DNA from: Bacillota bacterium
GTDB taxonomy: Bacteria; Bacillota; Clostridia; Monoglobales; Firm-18
DNA length: 42,496 nucleotides
Assembly (NCBI GenBank): GCA_022706765.1
Contig: JAKJBX010000014.1
Coordinates: forward strand, 1-42,496
Direction: 5' to 3'
Both the position numbers and the translations under genes were made by a program. This document shows, one piece after another, positions 15,286-23,460 of this stretch (positions are counted from its first letter, which is position 1; the number at the start of each line of letters is the position of its first letter). The notes beneath the pieces are model-generated. The model searched no databases and had not been told where the DNA came from. It saw only the letters and a list, made by a program, of their open reading frames with translations.

Positions 15286-16182
15286 TCAACAAATCTCTAT
15301 GGTGTTTTTTGCAGTTTTTGATTTAAAGCTGACCAACTGGGACACCAAAATGCCGGCGAAGATGAGCAGGCAGCCGATATAGCCTCTCGTGTCCATGCGT
15401 TCGCCGAGGATGACCGCCGCCCCCAGTGCGGCAAACAGTGATTCGAGCGAAAAGATGATCGCCGCCTGTGCGGGCGGAACATGCCTTTGCGCCATAATTT
15501 GCAGAGTGTAGGCGATACCCACCGACAAAAGCCCGCCATAGATAATCGGCATACAGCCCGCAGCGATACCCGACAGGCTGACCTCCTCAAACGTAAACGC
15601 CAACGCCAAATTAATTATCCCGCAGATCAAAAACTGTGTGATGGAATAGCGTATGGGGTACACCTTTCTCGCCCATCGGTCGATGACCAAAATGTGCGCC
15701 GTCCAAAAGATGACGCCGATCAGCAACAGCAAATCGCCCATACCGACCATTCCAAACCCTTCCCTGACGCTGAGCAGATAGACGCCCGACAAGGCGGTCG
15801 CTGCGCCGAGCCATACGCCGATCCCTGCCCTGCGCCCAACAAATGTACCGGTAATGGGCACAGCAACGATATAAAGGCTGGTAATGAAACCGGCCTTGCC
15901 GGCGGAATTGGTGAGCGCAACGCCATATTGCTGCAAGGTTGACGCGGCAAACAGCACAAGCCCTGTCGCCACGCCGTAAGTGACGGTTTTGCGGTCGAAC
16001 CAGCCGTTTTTTTCAAATACGAGTGCGACGGGCACCAGCGATGCGGCGCCGAGCAAAAAACGCACGCCGCCATAGGTGAGCGGACCGACATGCTGCATAC
16101 CCGCAAGCTGTGCAACGAAAGCAACGCCCCATATTAGGGACGTTGTAAAGAGCATGATTAACGCTTTTATTCTGAGGTTCAT
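15286..16182 (-). CDS. EamA-family (DMT) transporter
   Basis: A 298-residue membrane protein with ten predicted helices in two EamA repeats; each repeat opens with a typical pattern (SLIWGVAFVAQLAGMQHVGPLTYGGVRFLLG, and later LISVGIAYTLQIMAQRHVPPAQAAIIFSLESLFAALGAAVILGE). These drug/metabolite carriers usually export amino acids or metabolites by proton exchange. The gene is preceded by GGTGA and lies between VanW and the amino-acid ABC genes, on the same strand. Substrate cannot be deduced; amino-acid efflux is plausible from the neighbours. Confidence 0.88.
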   Translation of the reverse strand: MNLRIKALIMLFTTSLIWGVAFVAQLAGMQHVGPLTYGGVRFLLGAASLVPVALVFEKNGWFDRKTVTYGVATGLVLFAASTLQQYGVALTNSAGKAGFITSLYIVAVPITGTFVGRRAGIGVWLGAATALSGVYLLSVREGFGMVGMGDLLLLIGVIFWTAHILVIDRWARKVYPIRYSITQFLICGIINLALAFTFEEVSLSGIAAGCMPIIYGGLLSVGIAYTLQIMAQRHVPPAQAAIIFSLESLFAALGAAVILGERMDTRGYIGCLLIFAGILVSQLVSFKSKTAKNTIEIC

Positions 16183-16231
16183 TTCATCACCGTAAATTTC
16201 GAGGGGGAAATACCGTCTGTTTGCACTTTCC

Positions 16232-16990
16232 CTATAATATCGAGTTTAAAAACTGCTGCGTGCGGGGGTTTTGCGGAGCGGTAAACAGCCGCTCGGGCAG
16301 ACCCTCCTCGGCGATATATCCGTCGGACATAAACACGACGCGGTTTGCCGCCTCACGTGCAAAGCCCATCTCATGCGTGACGACCAGCATCGTCATGCCG
16401 CTTTTCGCCAAGTCCTTCATAACGCCCAAAACCTCGCCGACCAGCTCGGGATCAAGCGCTGAGGTCGGTTCGTCAAACAGCATGATTTTCGGCTCCATTG
16501 CCAGCGCACGTGCGATGGCAACACGCTGCTGCTGCCCGCCGGACAGCTTTGACGGATAGACGTCCGCCTTTTCGGACAGACCGACCTTTGCCAAAATGCC
16601 GCGCCCAAGCTCTTCCGCCTTTTCCTTTGGCATTTGCTTGACCGCAATGGGCGCCAGCGTGACGTTTTCGAGTACGGTCTTGTGCGGGAACAGGTTAAAG
16701 GACTGGAACACCATCCCCATTTCGAGCAGCAGCGACTTATGCTTCGCGGGGTCACTGTCATGCACCGTAGCGTTCTTTTCACGATGCAAGAACAGCTCGC
16801 CATCAACAAAAATTTTGCCGCTGGTGATGGTTTCGAGCTGGTTCAAGGAACGCAAGAAGGTTGACTTGCCTGCGCCGCTGGGACCTATGATGCATACGAC
16901 CTCGCCCTTTTCGACGTTAAAATCGACATCCCTTAAAACTTCCAGTGTGCCGAATGACTTGCACAATTTTTCAGTTCGTATAACGGACAT
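16232..16990 (-). CDS. Polar amino-acid ABC transporter ATP-binding protein (GlnQ type)
   Basis: A 252-residue ATPase of the polar amino-acid uptake family. Walker [10 protein letters not shown] (36-44), Q-loop in [22 protein letters not shown] (typical for GlnQ/HisP), signature LSGGQQQR (149-156), Walker B IMLFDEP (169-175) and the switch His in [15 protein letters not shown]. It energises the permease and binding protein encoded upstream (to the right). Unlike them it is separated by 214 bases of inverted repeats, and the usual purine-rich ribosome-binding site is replaced by the end of one repeat arm (AATGGTCAtatc-ATG), so its translation may depend on mRNA structure. Confidence 0.93.
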   Translation of the reverse strand: MSVIRTEKLCKSFGTLEVLRDVDFNVEKGEVVCIIGPSGAGKSTFLRSLNQLETITSGKIFVDGELFLHREKNATVHDSDPAKHKSLLLEMGMVFQSFNLFPHKTVLENVTLAPIAVKQMPKEKAEELGRGILAKVGLSEKADVYPSKLSGGQQQRVAIARALAMEPKIMLFDEPTSALDPELVGEVLGVMKDLAKSGMTMLVVTHEMGFAREAANRVVFMSDGYIAEEGLPERLFTAPQNPRTQQFLNSIL

Positions 16991-16994
16991 GATA

Positions 16995-17080
16995 TGACCA
17001 TTAGCCTTTCCGGCTCACAAATTCAATAAACCCTATGACAACGCACTTACCGTGAGCCGGATAAGGCGTATAAATGGTCA
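16995..17080. repeat. Inverted repeat 1 in the amino-acid ABC operon
   Basis: Left arm 16995-17018 (TGACCATTAGCCTTTCCGGC plus TCAC) pairs with right arm 17052-17080 (GTGAGCCGGATAAGG, six extra bases, AATGGTCA); the loop is 33 bases. The left arm ends four bases from the ATPase start codon and so covers its ribosome-binding region. A MITE-like origin or an mRNA stability element are both possible. Confidence 0.7.
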
Positions 17081-17081
17081 C

Positions 17082-17133
17082 TGCGCCAAAATGCGGGTGC
17101 TGTCAAGCACTTTCACTGCGCATTTTGTGCGCA
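17082..17133. repeat. Inverted repeat 2 in the amino-acid ABC operon
   Basis: TGCGC-c-AAAATGCG (17082-17095) pairs with CGCATTTT-gt-GCGCA (17119-17133), and the loop contains a further small stem GTGCT/AGCAC. It follows repeat 1 directly. Confidence 0.65.
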
Positions 17134-17139
17134 ACCTAA

Positions 17140-17174
17140 GGATAAATGTTTGAAACAAGTTTCAAACTTTATCC
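17140..17174. repeat. Inverted repeat 3 in the amino-acid ABC operon
   Basis: GGATAAATGTTTGAAA (17140-17155) pairs with TTTCAAACTTTATCC (17160-17174) with a single bulged base and a four-base loop. It is 30 bases beyond the permease stop codon, so it could protect the 3' end of the upstream mRNA or reduce read-through. Confidence 0.7.
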
Positions 17175-17204
17175 TCATTGATGGATTTCCCACGGGCTTG
17201 TCAG

Positions 17205-17867
17205 CTATTCATAGATGGACAGGCGTTTTTCAAGGCGATTGAAAATAGCGGTAAAGAACGCCGTAATGATCAAATATATCAGCATAGCGGGAATGTACAC
17301 GAGAGAGCTTGCTTTGTTGGAGGCAATCATTCTCGTTTGGAAGGTCAGGTCGGTCAGGGCGATGATGGATACCAGTGAGGTGTCTTTGAGTACCATGACA
17401 AATTCGTTGCAGACCGGGGGAATCATGCGCCGGTATGCCTGCGGGATAATGATGAGCCGCATGGTCTGTCCGTAGGTCAGCCCCAGCGCTTTTGCCGCTT
17501 CAAACTGTCCTTTATGTATGGACTGGATGGCGGCGCGTATGATTTCGGCAAGGTATGCCGCTATGTTCAGGCTGAATGCTATCCAGGCCGCTAAAAAGCG
17601 GCTGTTGATGGTCATGAAAGGAAATATATTGGGCAATGTGTAGTAAACGAAAAACAGCTGCATCAAAAGCGGCGTGCCGCGGAAGAAAAACACATAGCCG
17701 CTGCATACCGCACTGATGATTTTGTCTTTAGAAATTTTGCCCAATGCGAGAAAAACAGCCAACACCAGCGCCGTACTCACACTCGCAGCCGTGAGCGCAA
17801 GCGTGACACCCGTCGCCTTTATCAGCATAGGCAACCAGCCAACAATTTTTATAAGCGCATCTTCCAT
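17205..17867 (-). CDS. Polar amino-acid ABC transporter permease (HisM/GlnP type)
   Basis: A 220-residue membrane protein with about five helices. Family marks are LALGKI...YVFFFRGTPLLMQLFFVYYTLP, AFSLNIAAYLAEIIRAAIQSIHKGQFEAAKALGLTYGQTMRLIIIPQAYRRMIPP (the EAA loop that docks the ATPase) and VLKDTSLVSIIALTDL. ATG 17867 follows GGGTG and is preferred over a GTG nine bases upstream. The gene starts 86 bases after the binding-protein gene stops and is co-transcribed with it. Three hairpins follow before the ATPase gene. Confidence 0.92.
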   Translation of the reverse strand: MEDALIKIVGWLPMLIKATGVTLALTAASVSTALVLAVFLALGKISKDKIISAVCSGYVFFFRGTPLLMQLFFVYYTLPNIFPFMTINSRFLAAWIAFSLNIAAYLAEIIRAAIQSIHKGQFEAAKALGLTYGQTMRLIIIPQAYRRMIPPVCNEFVMVLKDTSLVSIIALTDLTFQTRMIASNKASSLVYIPAMLIYLIITAFFTAIFNRLEKRLSIYE

Positions 17868-17953
17868 CGTTTTCACCCTGCTTAAAGATTATTGAATCAA
17901 ATGAAATGAATAGGGCGGGGTGTAATGCCCCGCCCCGTTATACATTTCAAATA

Positions 17954-18808
17954 TTACTTATCGCCTAAGTTAATAACAGGTTTTTCGGTGACGACACGGA
18001 GACCTTTTGTAAAGTCCTCACCGAAGTGTTTTTCAGCAATCTTGCCCATCTCGCCCGTGTAATACAGTGTGTCGATCGCCGCCTCGATCGCCGCCGCAAG
18101 CTCGGTGGCGTTCTTGCTCAGGCAGATGCCCATAGGCTCGGGCTCCTCTGAATTCCATACACGCTTGTACGCGTCATTGTCTTTGGTGTAGTATGCCGCC
18201 ACAACGCTGTCAACATATACCGCGTCGACGCGTCCGAGTTTCAAATCGTCAAAGCATTGGGTGACCTTTTCATAGCGCAGTACTTCGATTTTAATGCCCG
18301 CGTCAACCAGCTCCTGAATGCTGTCGCTGGCGGTCGTTGCGTCCTGCACGGCGATTTTTTTGCCGGCAAAGCTTTCAGGGGTGATCAGAGCGCCCTTCGT
18401 GACGACGCACAGACGATTCGCCACGTACGGCTCTGTGAGCAGGTATTTTTCCTGGCGGTCCGTTGTAATGGATACCGCGGAAATGATGGCGTCGTACTGA
18501 TTCTTTTCAAGCCCTGCGAAAATACCGTCCCATGAGGTATTGATAAATTCGACCTTCAAGCCCAGGACCTCGCCGAGCGCCTTTGCGACGTCGACGTCAA
18601 AGCCGATAAAGTCTTTTCCGTCATCGGTGGTATATTCCATTGGCGGATAGCCGACCTCCATACCGATGGTGAGCTTTCCTGCCGTTTTGGTAAGCTGCTT
18701 TGCGCCCGAGCCGTCTGTCTGCTGAGCAGCCTGCTGACAGCCGGCAAGCATGGATACCGCCAACAAAGCCACACAACACAGTGCAACATATTTCATTATT
18801 TTCCTCAT
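17954..18808 (-). CDS. Amino-acid ABC transporter substrate-binding lipoprotein (family 3)
   Basis: A 284-residue lipoprotein: MRKIMKYVALCCVALL then SMLAGCQQ with the lipobox Cys near residue 23. The mature part is a family 3 solute-binding protein: KLTIGMEVGYPPMEYTTDDG, IGFDVDVAKALGEVLGLKVEFINTSWDGIFAGLEKNQYDAIISAVSITTDRQEKYLLTEPY, FAGKKIAVQDATTASD and GRVDAVYVD. An Arg/Asp pair for the alpha-carboxyl and amino groups of an amino acid is present in the TDRQEKY and DAVYVD regions; which amino acid cannot be told. Start ATG 18808 has AGGGGG about ten bases upstream. It is the first gene of the SBP-permease-ATPase operon, under the promoter at 18872-18900. Confidence 0.92.
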   Translation of the reverse strand: MRKIMKYVALCCVALLAVSMLAGCQQAAQQTDGSGAKQLTKTAGKLTIGMEVGYPPMEYTTDDGKDFIGFDVDVAKALGEVLGLKVEFINTSWDGIFAGLEKNQYDAIISAVSITTDRQEKYLLTEPYVANRLCVVTKGALITPESFAGKKIAVQDATTASDSIQELVDAGIKIEVLRYEKVTQCFDDLKLGRVDAVYVDSVVAAYYTKDNDAYKRVWNSEEPEPMGICLSKNATELAAAIEAAIDTLYYTGEMGKIAEKHFGEDFTKGLRVVTEKPVINLGDK

Positions 18809-18871
18809 GGACTCATGACCCCCTATAATAATATCGTATTGCCGCAAGATTTACATAACTGTCATTTCAAC

Positions 18872-18900
18872 ATTTTATCCGATTTTTCTGCAAAAGTCAA
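18872..18900 (-). promoter_or_regulatory. Sigma-A promoter of the amino-acid ABC operon
   Basis: Minus strand TTGACT (18900-18895), 17-base spacer, TAAAAT (18877-18872). The predicted start near 18865 leaves a leader of about 57 bases before ATG 18808. The -35 box is 24 bases beyond the stop of the polysaccharide operon's last gene. Confidence 0.75.
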
Positions 18901-18923
18901 TATGCAATTTTCATAGGGCGTGC

Positions 18924-20186
18924 TCACCGGAGCATCCCTAATTGTTTGACCAATGCTATGCGCTTTTGCACGCTGTCGCTTTGGTCATTGCCCTCAATGG
19001 TATAGGTTTTGATGTGCTTGGTTCTGTTTGCCAGAGAAAAAACAAAATGAAAACTCCTGTGAAGCCATGCGAACGGATACAACAGCCTTGATTTGGACAC
19101 ATAGGGGTATTTTTTACCCAAGACCTCTGCCGATGGAAAAATATTGACAAGCGTCGCATTGCGCCACCATTTCCTGAGCGATTCTTTTTTTACCGAATCG
19201 CTCAGCTTCAGCCGGGTGTATACTCTTGAAAAGCTGTTGCGGAAGATGTCGTCTTTCCCGTATACGCCGCCCTTTTCCATGTCGTCCAGAACGGCTTCCA
19301 GCAAGCGCATGTCCGTGACGGCGCCGCTGATGCGGTGCAGCTCGCCGGCGTCGAATTGTAGGTAGACTTCCCCTATGCTGACACATACATCATAGAAATA
19401 ATCAAAATTTAGCCGTTTGAGAAAATCGTCAAAATAAGCCCAGTCGATCTCATGGATATAACAGGCATTATAGCGCAGCATATCCATCAGCTGCTTAACG
19501 CCCACGCCACAGGTCAAAAAGTGCTTAATGAGGTGCATGGCGATAAAGATGGCGCCGTTTGTAAACCCAAGGGTTTTATAAAGGTAGCCGTCCTCGGTCT
19601 CAACGGTCCTATACGCCTCCTCCCGCATCGCCTGGTTTTCAAACCAAATATCTTCATAGATCTCGTCATAGAGCGACACATGGAATTCCAAAAGCCCCGT
19701 CCGCTCGTCATGGTACTCCAAATGGTGCGAGTTTATGCCGCGGTTTCTGCACTTGAAGCCCTTGCTTTTGAGAAAACGGCTGACGGCTTGTTCATGCGCA
19801 GGGTCGATCAAAATATCCGTATCGGAGGAAATTCGCAGCGCCGGACTGGCATAATTCTGCGCCAAAACCTCGCCCTTCAAGATACAGCACGCAATCCCCG
19901 CCCTTTCCAGCTCACCGATCAGCTCATAAACAGCTTTTTGCCTTTGGGTGTGCGCGACGACCATCATATACATGCTCTGACTGACGGACTGCAACACCTC
20001 CGGCTCCAAGGATATTTCACCCGCCGTATGGGCGTTTTTCAGCGCGGAAAAAACAATCGGACTGACGCTTTGCCGATGGGCAAGCTGTATGACCTCCGGC
20101 ACATTGACCGGACGGGTTATTTTCGGGACGACATCCTTTGCGCCGCAGGAAAACAGATAAAGCAAATCATAAAAGGATGGATTCAT
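18924..20186 (-). CDS. Nucleotidyltransferase-like protein (NTP_transf_5 type)
   Basis: A 420-residue protein of the uncharacterised NTP_transf_5 family. The nucleotidyltransferase core is seen as GIACCILKGEVLAQNYASPALRISSDTDILI (residues 97-127; KGE at 104-106, acidic pair Asp 122 and Asp 124), followed by HHLEYHDERTGLLEFHVSL and AIFIAMHLIKHFLTCGVGVKQLMDM. Such genes are common at the ends of capsule and exopolysaccharide clusters, but the reaction is unknown. It begins nine bases after the stop of capG with GAGGTC as ribosome-binding site, so it is the last gene of the polysaccharide operon. The C-terminal 100 residues are basic and might associate with membrane or polymer; this is inference. 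Confidence 0.82.
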   Translation of the reverse strand: MNPSFYDLLYLFSCGAKDVVPKITRPVNVPEVIQLAHRQSVSPIVFSALKNAHTAGEISLEPEVLQSVSQSMYMMVVAHTQRQKAVYELIGELERAGIACCILKGEVLAQNYASPALRISSDTDILIDPAHEQAVSRFLKSKGFKCRNRGINSHHLEYHDERTGLLEFHVSLYDEIYEDIWFENQAMREEAYRTVETEDGYLYKTLGFTNGAIFIAMHLIKHFLTCGVGVKQLMDMLRYNACYIHEIDWAYFDDFLKRLNFDYFYDVCVSIGEVYLQFDAGELHRISGAVTDMRLLEAVLDDMEKGGVYGKDDIFRNSFSRVYTRLKLSDSVKKESLRKWWRNATLVNIFPSAEVLGKKYPYVSKSRLLYPFAWLHRSFHFVFSLANRTKHIKTYTIEGNDQSDSVQKRIALVKQLGMLR

Positions 20187-20195
20187 AGCATGACC

Positions 20196-21326
20196 TCATT
20201 TTTTAAGCCAAACAGTTTTGTTTACGATATGTGTATAGCTTTGAATTAGTTTGACCACCTTGACAGACACGTTGGTGTCATAATAATCAAGCGGCATGAC
20301 GACCTCTTCCTGATTGTCATACATCGACACGGCAAGCGCGACGGCTCCGGCAACATCGTCGCTTTGGATGCCGCCGATGACGACCGTTCCCTTATCCAAA
20401 ACCTCGGGGCGTTCGGTGGAGGTGCGGATAAGCACGCCCGGGAAATTCAGCATGGCGCTTTCCTCAGACAGCGTTCCGCTGTCCGACAAAACGCAATAGC
20501 TGCCCATTTGCAGCCGGTTATAATCCAAAAACCCAAACGGTTTGAGGTTTTGTACCAGCGGGTGGAACTTGAACTGCCGCTGCTCGATAAACTTCATGCT
20601 CCTCGGATGGGTGGAGTAGATCACGGGCATACGGTAGGTTTCGGCAATAGCGTTGATAGCGTTCATCAGCGCTGTGAAGTTTTCAGGGATGTCGATGTTC
20701 TCCTCACGGTGCGCCGAGACCAGGATATAATTTTTCGGTGTAAGCCCCAGCCGCTCCAAAACGTCGCTTTGGTTTATCTTGTCCATATGGTCCCTGAGCA
20801 CCTCCCTCATGGGAGAGCCGGTCACAAAGACGGTCTTGCCGTCGATGCCCTCGGACAAGAGGTAGCGTCTGGCGTTTTCGGTGTAAGGCAGGTTGATGTC
20901 GGAAATATGATCCACAATTTTGCGGTTAATCATCTCCGAAACGTTCCAGTCCCAGCAGCGGTTCCCTGCTTCCATATGAAAAATCGGAATTTTCAGCCGC
21001 TTGGCGGAAATCGCCGAAAGCGCCGAGTTGGTGTCGCCGAGCAGCAAAACGGCGTCCGGACGCTCCTGTTCCATCAGGACATAGGACTTGGCAATGATGT
21101 TGCCCATGGTTTCCCCTAAATTGCCGCCAACGCTGTCTAAATAAAAGTTCGGCTCCCTAAGCGCCAGGTCCTTAAAAAAGACTTCGTTTAGCGTATAGTC
21201 CCAGTTTTGTCCCGTATGCACCAACATATGGTCAAAATATTTGTCGCATGCCTTGATGCACGCGGACAGGCGAATGATCTCCGGACGCGTGCCCACGATC
21301 GTCATTACTTTCAGTTTGCCGCCCAT
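20196..21326 (-). CDS. capG: CapG-type UDP-sugar C2-epimerase (last step to UDP-L-FucNAc)
   Basis: A 376-residue non-hydrolysing UDP-sugar 2-epimerase: MGGKLKVMTIVGTRPEIIRLS, HTGQNWDY, VLLLGDTNSALSA, IPIFHMEAGNRCWDW, then LVSAHREENID and LSDSGTLSEESAMLNFPGVLIRTSTERPE. The variant GNRCWDWNVSEMINRKIVDHISD is typical of CapG/FnlC/WbjD, which converts UDP-N-acetyl-L-pneumosamine/talosamine to UDP-N-acetyl-L-fucosamine, rather than of WecB/MnaA. The identification is strengthened by capE and capF directly upstream. ATG 21326 follows GGAGGTG and the capF stop is at 21328, two bases away; a longer frame upstream would overlap capF and is rejected. Confidence 0.9.
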   Translation of the reverse strand: MGGKLKVMTIVGTRPEIIRLSACIKACDKYFDHMLVHTGQNWDYTLNEVFFKDLALREPNFYLDSVGGNLGETMGNIIAKSYVLMEQERPDAVLLLGDTNSALSAISAKRLKIPIFHMEAGNRCWDWNVSEMINRKIVDHISDINLPYTENARRYLLSEGIDGKTVFVTGSPMREVLRDHMDKINQSDVLERLGLTPKNYILVSAHREENIDIPENFTALMNAINAIAETYRMPVIYSTHPRSMKFIEQRQFKFHPLVQNLKPFGFLDYNRLQMGSYCVLSDSGTLSEESAMLNFPGVLIRTSTERPEVLDKGTVVIGGIQSDDVAGAVALAVSMYDNQEEVVMPLDYYDTNVSVKVVKLIQSYTHIVNKTVWLKK

Positions 21327-21327
21327 A

Positions 21328-22437
21328 CTACACCTCCAAAAAATAGGTATCCGGAAAGTCCTTGTCAAACAGCTCGCTGCACCACATAACAGTGACCATA
21401 TCGGTGTCGCCGAGGTTTTCGATGTTGTGGGTATAACCGCAGGGGATGTCCACCGCTTCGAGCTTGTCACCGCTCACATAGTATTCGATCACCCGATCGC
21501 TGTCCGGCTTCCGGAAACGGATGACGCCCCTGCCGCTCACCACCAGGAATTTTTCGTTTTTCGTGTGGTGCCAGTGATTTCCCTTGGTAATCCCCGGCTT
21601 TGCGACGTTAACGGACACCTGACCCCTGTCGGGGGTCTTGATGAACTCCGTAAAGGAGCCCCGATCATCGCTGTGCATGGTCAGCGGATAGCTGAAAGCA
21701 TTTTCCGGCAGATAACTCAGGTACGTGCTGTACAGCTTTTTGATAAAGCCGTCCGCCATGTTGGGAACGGACAGCTCCGCGCGGCTTGCCTTGAAGGCAT
21801 AGAGCGCATCCACGATTTCGCCCAGCGTGACGATGTGCTTTTCCGGCACGTCACAATAGGCGTTTTCGCTGTGCGGACAGGCGGTCATTGCATCGATGAG
21901 CGCACGGACGACGTCGTCGATGTACACCAGATTCAAAACCGTATCCCGATCGTCGACCCTGACGGGCAGACCGTTTGCGACATTGTGGCAAAAGGTCGCT
22001 ACGGCGCTGTTATAATTCGGTCTGCACCATTTGCCGAAAACATTGGCGAGCCGATAGACGTATGTTTGGACATGGTGTTCCTTGCCGTAGGCAAAAATCA
22101 GGTCCTCGCCCGCCTTTTTGCTCCTGCCGTAGGGATTGTCCAGAGCCGCCTGTATCGACGAGGTGACGAGTACCGGCGCTTTGTTTTGATTTGCGCTCAG
22201 TTTTTCAAGCAGGACAGAGGTGAAGCCGAAGTTGCCCTCCATAAACGCCGCTTCGTTTTGCGGTCTGTTGACGCCCGCAAGATGAAACACGAAGTCGCAT
22301 GTCCCGGTATAAACGTCGAGCAATGCGGCGTCTGTGTCAATATCGAACTCCAAAATATCCGTATATCCCCGGTTTTTCAGCTCGGCAATCAGGTTTTTCC
22401 CGACAAAGCCCTTTGCGCCCGTCACAAGAATGTTCAT
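21328..22437 (-). CDS. capF: CapF-type bifunctional reductase/cupin (second step to UDP-L-FucNAc)
   Basis: A 369-residue enzyme, the same length as Staphylococcus CapF. The N-terminal two thirds form an NADPH-binding extended SDR (MNILVTGAKGFVGKNL, FVFHLAGVNRPQ, PYGRSKKAGEDLIF). The C-terminal 120 or so residues form a metal-binding cupin (VAKPGITKGNHWHHTKNEKF, then SGRGVIRFRK, PCGYTHNIENLG). In the known pathway the cupin epimerises and the SDR reduces the CapE product to UDP-N-acetyl-L-talosamine. ATG 22437 overlaps the capE stop as ATGA and has GGAGGGG upstream; the TTG at 22452 is less likely. Nucleotide-binding and metal-site residues are all present. Confidence 0.93.
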   Translation of the reverse strand: MNILVTGAKGFVGKNLIAELKNRGYTDILEFDIDTDAALLDVYTGTCDFVFHLAGVNRPQNEAAFMEGNFGFTSVLLEKLSANQNKAPVLVTSSIQAALDNPYGRSKKAGEDLIFAYGKEHHVQTYVYRLANVFGKWCRPNYNSAVATFCHNVANGLPVRVDDRDTVLNLVYIDDVVRALIDAMTACPHSENAYCDVPEKHIVTLGEIVDALYAFKASRAELSVPNMADGFIKKLYSTYLSYLPENAFSYPLTMHSDDRGSFTEFIKTPDRGQVSVNVAKPGITKGNHWHHTKNEKFLVVSGRGVIRFRKPDSDRVIEYYVSGDKLEAVDIPCGYTHNIENLGDTDMVTVMWCSELFDKDFPDTYFLEV

Positions 22438-23459
22438 GGTTTTCCCCTCCAAGCCGAAAGCTCGTCCCGAATATATTTGAGCGACAAAAGCTTGTCCTTC
22501 ACCTGGTCCACGTCCAGCAGCTCCGTATTGTTGGAGCTGAATTCCGTCAGCCTTGTTTGACTGTCATAACCGTACTTAAAATATTTATCATAGTTGAGGT
22601 CTCTTTTGTCCGCCGGCACACGGTAATAACCGCCCATGTCGACGGCGTGGTTGCATTCCTCGTTGGTGAGCAGGGTTTCATAGAGCTTTTCGCCGTGGCG
22701 GATGCCGATGATTTTGACCTCGGCGTCCTCGTTGAACAGCTCCTTGACCGCCTGCGCCAGCACACCGATGGTGCAGGCGGGCGCTTTTTTGACCAAAATA
22801 TCGCCGCTGTCGGCATGCTCAAACGCAAAAAGCACAAGCTCGACCGCTTCTTCGAGGCTCATAATGAACCTGGTCATTTCGGGCACGGTAACAGTCAGGG
22901 GCTGACCGTTTTTGATCTGCTCGATGAATAGCGGGATAACGGAGCCTCGGGAGCACATGACGTTGCCGTATCTCGTGCAGCAAATCAGCGTCTTGTCCGG
23001 CGCAATGCTTCTGGACTTTGCGACCACGACCTTTTCCATCATCGCCTTGGAGGTGCCCATAGCGTTCACAGGATACGCCGCCTTGTCGGTGGAAAGGCAG
23101 ATCACCTTTTCGACGCCGTACTCGATCGCCGCCGTGAGGACGTTATCGGTGCCGATCACATTGGTCTTGACGGCTTCGATAGGGAAAAACTCGCAGGATG
23201 GCACCTGTTTGAGCGCCGCCGCATGGAAGATGTAGTCCACGCCATGCATGGCGTTTTTGACGCTCTGCAAATCCCTGACGTCGCCGATGTAATACTTGAT
23301 TTTTTCGTTGTTGTAGGCGTGGCGCATATCGTCCTGCTTTTTCTCGTCACGGGAAAAGATGCGGATCTCATGGATGTCGGTGGCTAAAAACCTATCCAAA
23401 ACCGCATTGCCGAACGAGCCTGTGCCGCCGGTAATCAAAAGCGTTTTTCCTTTAAACAT
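22434..23459 (-). CDS. capE: CapE-type UDP-GlcNAc 4,6-dehydratase/5-epimerase (first step to UDP-L-FucNAc)
   Basis: A 341-residue SDR: the Rossmann motif GGTGSFG lies at residues 11-17, and the active-site stretch STDKAAYPVNAMGTSK places Asp 125, Lys 126, Met 134 and Lys 138 exactly where CapE has its unusual catalytic set (Met in place of the SDR Tyr). It converts UDP-GlcNAc to UDP-2-acetamido-2,6-dideoxy-beta-L-arabino-hex-4-ulose. ATG 23459 is preceded by GGAGAGGTG. It starts two bases before the stop of the flippase gene and its own stop overlaps capF, so capE-F-G form a coupled block. Confidence 0.94.
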   Translation of the reverse strand: MFKGKTLLITGGTGSFGNAVLDRFLATDIHEIRIFSRDEKKQDDMRHAYNNEKIKYYIGDVRDLQSVKNAMHGVDYIFHAAALKQVPSCEFFPIEAVKTNVIGTDNVLTAAIEYGVEKVICLSTDKAAYPVNAMGTSKAMMEKVVVAKSRSIAPDKTLICCTRYGNVMCSRGSVIPLFIEQIKNGQPLTVTVPEMTRFIMSLEEAVELVLFAFEHADSGDILVKKAPACTIGVLAQAVKELFNEDAEVKIIGIRHGEKLYETLLTNEECNHAVDMGGYYRVPADKRDLNYDKYFKYGYDSQTRLTEFSSNNTELLDVDQVKDKLLSLKYIRDELSAWRGKP

Positions 23460-23460
23460 A

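Noticed and set aside
15197..15292. Longer VanW start adding 32 residues
   Set aside because: ATG 15196 has a GAGGTG site and gives the usual family length; the extension would overlap the transporter gene and has no matching motif.
21327..21470. N-terminal extension of capG
   Set aside because: The extra residues are antisense-like, overlap capF in another frame and lack the family start; GGAGGTG fits ATG 21326.
21241..22560. Long plus-strand open frame of 439 codons
   Set aside because: It is antisense to capF and capE/capG, whose motifs are complete. The frame is open only because of their GC-rich third positions, and no family pattern is visible in it.
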